DNA from: Rhynchosporium graminicola
Lineage: Eukaryota; Ascomycota; Leotiomycetes; Helotiales; Ploettnerulaceae
Length of the DNA: 64,000 bases
Reading direction: 5' to 3'
Assembly (NCBI GenBank): GCA_900074885.1
Contig: FJUW01000074.1
Span: 91,865 to 155,864 of the forward strand
In this document: positions 58,607-64,000 of the stretch, piece by piece
How the letters are laid out: each line of letters starts with the position of its first letter
Numbering within the stretch: the stretch's first letter is position 1
The notes under the pieces: model-generated
What the model was told of the DNA's origin: nothing
The model's input: only the letters and a program-made list of their open reading frames with translations
Database searches by the model: none
Program-made: the position numbers and the translations under genes

Positions 58607-61513
58607 CTAATAATCAACTCTCTTCTCCCAAATCGGCACATCCTCAATCCTACCCTGCTTCGCATACTCCCAAACCACCTTGTTCTTCTCATTAAAACTC
58701 GCAAACTCATCAGACATCTCCAACCCTCCCTTCCTACTCTCCGCGACCTCTCTCCGACTAATCCCCATATCATCCCTCACGATCCACAACCTAGGGACTT
58801 CGCTGGTCAATGCTGGGTCGTAATAAGCCAATGCTTCTTCTTCAGCTGTGTATTGTGGTGGTGGGTAATTGGGTACGAGAGATTGGACACGAGCATGGGA
58901 TTTGAATTTCTTGGGATCCCAAAGTTTGGAGAACATGTTGGCTTTCATGGCACCGAATTTGGACGTTGGGCCCAGTTGTGCTTCGGTGGGAGGAACGCCT
59001 GCTTTCTTGTAATCATAAGATTTGTGGTCTGCGGTGGTGAAGAGTGAGACTTGATCGCTCTCAAAGTTTTCCGGTAAGTACATGGTAAGTGGCTTCAAGG
59101 CATGGCGCATGCATGAATGATAGATTGCCGTGCAGACCAGGAAGAAAATCATGAGCGCGAGATGTGGCCATGATTTCGCTATAGCGAATAGGCCGAGGAG
59201 GCAGACTTCTCCCAAGTAGACGCCAACCATCAATTGTTGAAGTGCGTGCGCATAGGCCGCGCCTTTGGTGTCGACGTTATTGGTTAGCACGTAGAAGGAA
59301 TTGTAGCGGACTGCGAGATAAACGAGACCAAAGCCGACTGTCGCGAACCCCATGACCAGAGGTTGGATGATCGAGTAAGCGATAGCTGGTGTGCATGTTA
59401 GTTTGGTAGTGCTAGATGAAAAGACGAGTGTGAGGACGAACCAATGACTCCCATGTTTCCGAATTTGGGATACAAAGATCCCCATCCAAGACCTGCAAGT
59501 GTGATATAGCGGTTGAAGATCTTGCGTGGAGATTTGTCTAGGAATTTTCCGACAATGGTAAGCATAGCAAGTGCACCAATGTTGAGAAGGTCGCCAGCTG
59601 CAATGCCTAGACCCAAGACAATGATGTAAGAAATGAAGAAGTTAGAAGCCTTAGGCAAGCTTTCCGCGAGGAGAGTGGTGGCTGAAGAAGGATCGTTGAT
59701 GATGTTGGTAACAACCGAGGCTGCACCCGAGGCGAAGGTCATGACAAGGAATACTTGAATGACTTGGAAAGCCATGTACCAGGTTTGGCACTTTAGTTCG
59801 ACTGCTGGGCGGGTAACTTCGCCGCTGAGCTTGGCCATCACTAGATATCGTCATCAGAAAACGTGGAGAACGTTTGGGTGATCATACTTACATCTGCAGA
59901 TAATTGGGACTAAAGCCATCAGAACAGCGAGCATAACGGAAGGCAAAAGCCCAGTCACGACACCCAAGATCGGATCCGGGATCGAATTAATGAAGCTCAA
60001 CCAAGGCAGCTCTACAGAAATTGGTTAGTGCTATTCTCCATACCTCAATATCGCATGCACTTACTATCAGTCAGGTAGTTGACGTTACTGATAGCACCAA
60101 CGACCGCAACAGGAATAGCCCAAAAGATGATCATAAGAACGATGAAGGTTGTAGTCGCGATCTTTCTAAGCTTCCTCTGCGTCTTGCTGATCTTCAGATT
60201 GCTCCAAATGATCTCCTTCGGTGTCGCGCTGATAGCACGAGGATTCAGCTTGGGATCTTTTCTGGGTGTCATCCTGCGATACGCAGCCTCAGCAGCTTGT
60301 TGAGTTTGGAACTCGACGAATACGGCTGGAAGCAGCTTTCCATCAAACCTCTGCTTCAAGGCTTGTTCTTTTTCGACCTCGGGAATCAGTCTCCTAAGCT
60401 CACTTCTGCTCCATTCGATCGTGTCCACTTTCTTGCCAATCAAAGGGATCTTTCCGAGCTTGTGTGTAGGGCGATCCTTTTCCTTCATGAATTGCGAGCC
60501 CGGAAGTGCAACTTCTGCATCTGCGCCATCGGCTCTGGTAGCTGCGTCTTTCCTGCTATCGTTCTTCTTCACCCATTTCAAGCGCCTCTTGTTGGCGATC
60601 TGGGAGAGTTTGATCTCTGCTGTTTCGAGTTTCAGTGCGTCTTTGTCTCGCTCTTCCACTTGGTCGGTCAAGTCCTTGCAATCGGGTGCTAGCCATGATC
60701 TTCTCAATGCTCCTCCAAAGAGGGCACTTAGACGGTCTTGATTCTGATATTCGACCGGGACATCAGTGAAGAGGACCGTACGCGAGGAGATACGAGCAGC
60801 GTTGAACGGGGAGAGGAGGTAGGAATGGCGGATATTGATGAAGTAAATCGTTTCGCGAGTGATAACATACATCACAAAACCTATGCAAGTTAACATGCCA
60901 TAAGCGCTCTCTCTCTCTTCCAGGCCGGAAATACCCACTGAAGAAAATCCATGCCACGAAAACATGGGCATAGTAACGATTATGCTGATTTTCCGGGATA
61001 TTCGAAAAGGACAAGAGATCGAATTCCTGGCCCGGGCCACCAGCCGTCGCATTCACAGGAAACAGGACCGGCATTGTGATACAGGATCCGATGAAACAGA
61101 TGACCATCAACATCTTGATGAATCGCATGTAAAGATACCCATCGAGGGATTGGTGGTTAAGCACATATTCGTCGTCCAGGCCTCGGAATGGCGCGATCCA
61201 ACTGAAAGTCCCTGGCGGTGGATCCTTCGACTTCTCACTTTGTCTGGTCAGTTGCCGGGCTCTGGTAGTTCTGAATGGAACGAGACGAGACGTACCCCTC
61301 GTAAAGTGTCTCTAGATATGTGCGCGGTCTGTATACGCGCTTCTGCTTCGTTCGCAGGATCAAGAAGATGCCTACGAACAGCAATGCTAGGGCTCCGACT
61401 GGAATCAAGGTCGATAGGAAGGCGGAAAGAGACGAGGAATTCTTGTCCGAACCATTCGCGGATCCAGCGCCGCCGGAAGACTGATGAGCCATCGTCAGTA
61501 TGGTTTGATTCAT
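58607..61513 (-). CDS. CSC1/OSCA-like (DUF221) membrane channel
   Basis: Member of the CSC1/RSN1/TMEM63 family of osmosensitive, calcium-permeable cation channels. Six exons (61513-61296, 61237-60939, 60880-60065, 60011-59892, 59840-59442, 59385-58607) join in frame for about 876 residues. The N-terminal part has a first helix (TLIPVGALALLFVGIFLIL), YVLNHQSLDGYLYMRF and ITRETIYFINIRH. The cytosolic loop has an RNA-recognition-like fold core (SSRTVLFTDVP, PAVFVEFQTQQAAEAAYRR), as usual for the family. The pore domain follows (PWLSFINSIPDPILG, WYMAFQVIQVFLVMTFASGA, FNRYITLAGLGWGSLYPKF, YSIIQPLVMGFATVGFGLVY). The C-terminal region holds conserved PREVPRLWIVRDD-like sequence (TSEVPRLWIVRDDMG). 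Start ATG could also be 61522 or 61492. Confidence 0.93.
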
Positions 61514-62557
61514 TGCATGCATACTTTGCAGGGGAGGTAAGAAATGGGGGGTTTTCGGCAATAGGCTCGAGCAAGCATACCATTTTGGCAGACGAAGACC
61601 ACAACCGCGCCTCGAGTGGTTTCTGCTATCTATCTATCGTGAGGGCGGGCGGGCGAGCGCGAGAAGGAGGGAGAGAATATAAATCCGAAGAGCTGATCAA
61701 GAAACCGCAGCCCCTTCTGTTTCTTTTCTTCGTTCAGTGCTGTTGTCTGGTCTTCTTCCAAATCTCCTTCTCCTTTCTCCTTTTCCTTCAAAAGCAACTT
61801 TGGAAAGGAAGTTTCCTAGATGCCCTCATCAGGATGCTGCTGCATCGAGTAAGGAGAGTAGCGTAGCGTAGCGTAACGTAGCGTAGCACGCATGCGGTGT
61901 ATGTAGATGGTCCCTTCCATTCCCTCCCTGCCCTGATACATATTTCCAAGGCTAACGAACGAACTTTTCAATTTCCCAGAAACACCACCAGCCAGCCAAA
62001 AGCACAGACAGCCCTGGAAGAATCTGATATCGACCAATCATAACCAACCAATACCAAGATCGACGGGGTCTGTCTCTCTGTTTGTACAAGGTCAGGGATA
62101 GGTAGGTAGTTGGTAGGACTTGGACTTTTCCTGCAATCGTCATCCCCCCACCCCGCCCCGCCCCGCCCCGCGGTGGCTGGTGGCGCTTGTATGTATGTAT
62201 GTATGTATGTATGTATGTATGTATGTATGTATGTATGTATGACGGACGGACGGACGGACGGACGGGAGCGTAGATCATTTCATTTTCATTTCATTTCATT
62301 TCACTTCTGAGACGGAGACTGGCCTGGGCTCGATTGGGGAGACCATTGCTCAAAAGAAAGGAGGGGGAGGGAATTGGTCTAGAATCAATCTCCTTCGTGA
62401 GTAGATGCGCGATGTGGCTGGCATATTGCATTGATTGATTGACCGTGGGTGGGTGAGTGTGAGTGGGTGCGCACGCGAACCGAGAGATAGCTTCCGAGGC
62501 GAAAGGGTTGATTGAGGATCTTCTCAGGATGTAATAAAAATACATTGATTGCTATGT

Positions 62558-62591
<34 letters not shown>

Positions 62592-63648
62592 TTGATATGT
62601 GATATATCATGACAACGCATCTAACACCGAGGCAAGAGGCAAGATGAAGATGAATCCCCCCCATGTGGGTGACCCATGTGGAATGTAGGAAAAAATCACA
62701 TCGAAAAGACTGACGTCAGCTTTCGAATCTCGACTGTACCGTACCCTACCGTACCCTACCCTACCGGACCCTACCCTACCGTACTGGGATGAGATGGACC
62801 CTGCTTCTGTCCTCTGCTATGCTTTGCTATGCTGTCCTGTCCTGTCCTGTCCTGTCCTGCCTTGCTTTGTGCTTGACCACCCAAGCAAGGTACGTACGTA
62901 GGTAAGGTAGGTAAGGTAGGTTAGGTACTATGTATGGTAGGTAGGTAGGATTGTTTGAAGCCACCACGATTCCGACCACTCCTCAACTCCAAAGCCATGA
63001 TCGGGAGACTTCCTCGCTTCTTGGAGTTGTGACACTGGCCATGAATGACATGACGGTGTAGGTACTGTATACGTGCGGTAAGGGGATGCTTGTCGCGCCG
63101 TGCACTGGACTGCCCTGCCACAAAGCTCTCATCGGATGCGTCATGGTCATGGTCATGGTCATGGTGCAGTAGTGCAGTAGAAAAAAAAAGCATTCGAGTC
63201 GCGTGCAGCGCAGCCGATCCGTATACGGACGGGCAGGTAGGGAGATCAGAATATGAGAGGTCGGTTAATAGACTTTGCGCTTGAAAAGCCCATTCATCAT
63301 ACGTGGCTATTCATCGGGAAAGAAAGAAAGAAATAAACAAACAAATGAATACATGACCAGCTGAAAGTGAGGGCATACGTCTGACTCGGGGGGGATACTC
63401 CGTGGATGCATGGTGCTGAGCAAGGGGTCCGAGGAAAGCACCGCAGAAGCACGTGTTCACGACACGCAAGCCACCACACAGTACTGTCGCGGTGACGGGA
63501 TGCTTTCGAAATTAACGAGCAGTGTGTCATTGTTTTCCGGTTGCTTGAGCTGAGCATAAGATTGCTGGGAATGCCTCGGGCGAGAAGCAAGCATAATACC
63601 ATACTCGAGACTTTGATAATGTATCATCCTTGGGATTGTGAAGATATC
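61514..63648. other. intergenic region with dense microsatellites
   Basis: Promoter side of the channel gene and downstream side of the nitrilase gene. No gene is supported. Repeats: AGCGT at about 61857-61885, CCCCG at about 62152-62170, TGTA at 62189-62240 joined to GGAC at 62241-62266, CAA at about 62562-62591, CCTAC at about 62741-62782, CCTGT at about 62833-62858, GGTA at about 62897-62947 and GGTCAT at about 63142-63164. Confidence 0.6.
62189..62266. repeat. compound tetranucleotide microsatellite TGTA then GGAC
   Basis: About thirteen TGTA units run directly into about six GGAC units. Such compound arrays are unstable in length. Confidence 0.85.
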
Positions 63649-64000
63649 TTACGGGGGGGGACTGAGATCCAAACCCTCCACCGTCAACTTGAATGAATCG
63701 TTCCTACCACCACCACCAATCAGCACATGCATCACGCCAACATGAGCCCCAGGTTCAACATACCGGGAATAACTCCCTCCAACATCCAGATCCAGCCGGC
63801 CCCTCAAACAATCCTCAAAATCAACATCGACCGTCAACAGCCCATTCTCCTCATCCCAAAGCGGTCCAGCAATCACCTCCCCAAGCGGCGAGACGATACA
63901 TGATCCTCCTCTGCAAACATAGTCTGCCATTTCGGGTTTCGCTGGAGGCTGTGAGCTGTCTGTACCGTTTGATCCAGGCAGCGCGATTTCATTGCCTTCT
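63649..64000 (-). CDS. nitrilase, C-terminal part only
   Basis: Carbon-nitrogen hydrolase of the nitrilase branch, which converts nitriles to acids and ammonia. The 5' part lies beyond the window, including the catalytic Glu-Lys-Cys residues, so activity cannot be judged. Visible signatures are [35 protein letters not shown] and [13 protein letters not shown], the conserved end of fungal and plant nitrilases, followed by a stop at 63649. An S/P/G-rich insertion ([19 protein letters not shown]) precedes them. No intron is needed in this part. Confidence 0.88.
   Translation of the reverse strand, partial: EGNEIALPGSNGTDSSQPPAKPEMADYVCRGGSCIVSPLGEVIAGPLWDEENGLLTVDVDFEDCLRGRLDLDVGGSYSRYVEPGAHVGVMHVLIGGGGRNDSFKLTVEGLDLSPPP

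Noticed and set aside
60021..60692. 223-codon plus-strand frame inside the channel gene
   Set aside because: It lies opposite conserved DUF221 exon sequence and has no independent support.

Overview
The window is nuclear DNA of a filamentous ascomycete. Evidence: short spliceosomal introns (about 45-150 nt, GT..AG, often with a CTRAC-like branch site), fungal-type gene products (CFEM GPI protein, CSC1/DUF221 channel, ALG11, COX18, fungal P450), and an AT-rich block almost free of CpA/TpG but retaining CpG, the signature of repeat-induced point mutation (RIP). Gene content fits a leotiomycete or related Pezizomycotina; I cannot place the species.

Layout. 1-20 kb is gene-dense: a partial cytochrome P450 (-), a secreted/transmembrane kelch-repeat protein (-), chorismate synthase (-), a divergent mitochondrial lipoate-protein ligase (+), the large subunit of ribonucleotide reductase (+), the COX18-type insertase (-), and a divergent ALG11 mannosyltransferase (+). 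A broken HET-domain relic lies at 7.2-7.4 kb. 20-42 kb is gene-poor: I can support only a CFEM-domain GPI-anchored protein (28.7-29.9 kb), a tentative small spliced gene (26.0-26.5 kb), and a small graveyard at 32.6-33.8 kb with an aminoglycoside-phosphotransferase-like relic and a second HET relic. The rest is microsatellite-rich intergenic sequence. 42.0-46.0 kb holds a large CaMKK/SAK1/Ssp1-type protein kinase (+).

46.7-57.6 kb is an AT-rich, RIP-mutated transposon island. It contains a complete-ended hAT DNA transposon (47,267-50,783; 8-bp target duplication CTTTTCCC on both sides, degenerate BED-finger transposase on the minus strand) and a Ty3/Gypsy chromodomain-type LTR retrotransposon (51,945-57,614; two 271-bp LTRs). 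The retrotransposon body holds one ambiguous base (N at 55,230), exactly where RNase H and most of integrase are missing. A third, antisense reading frame lies between pol and the 3' LTR. 57.6-64 kb returns to genes: a CSC1-like membrane channel (-) and the C-terminal part of a nitrilase (-) that runs off the window.

The intact genes are mostly unlinked housekeeping functions (aromatic amino acid synthesis, lipoylation, dNTP synthesis, cytochrome oxidase assembly, N-glycosylation). I see no biosynthetic cluster and no defence system. The most unusual material is in the repeat island, the relic genes and the possible small gene. All exon joints were read by eye from splice signals and reading frame.
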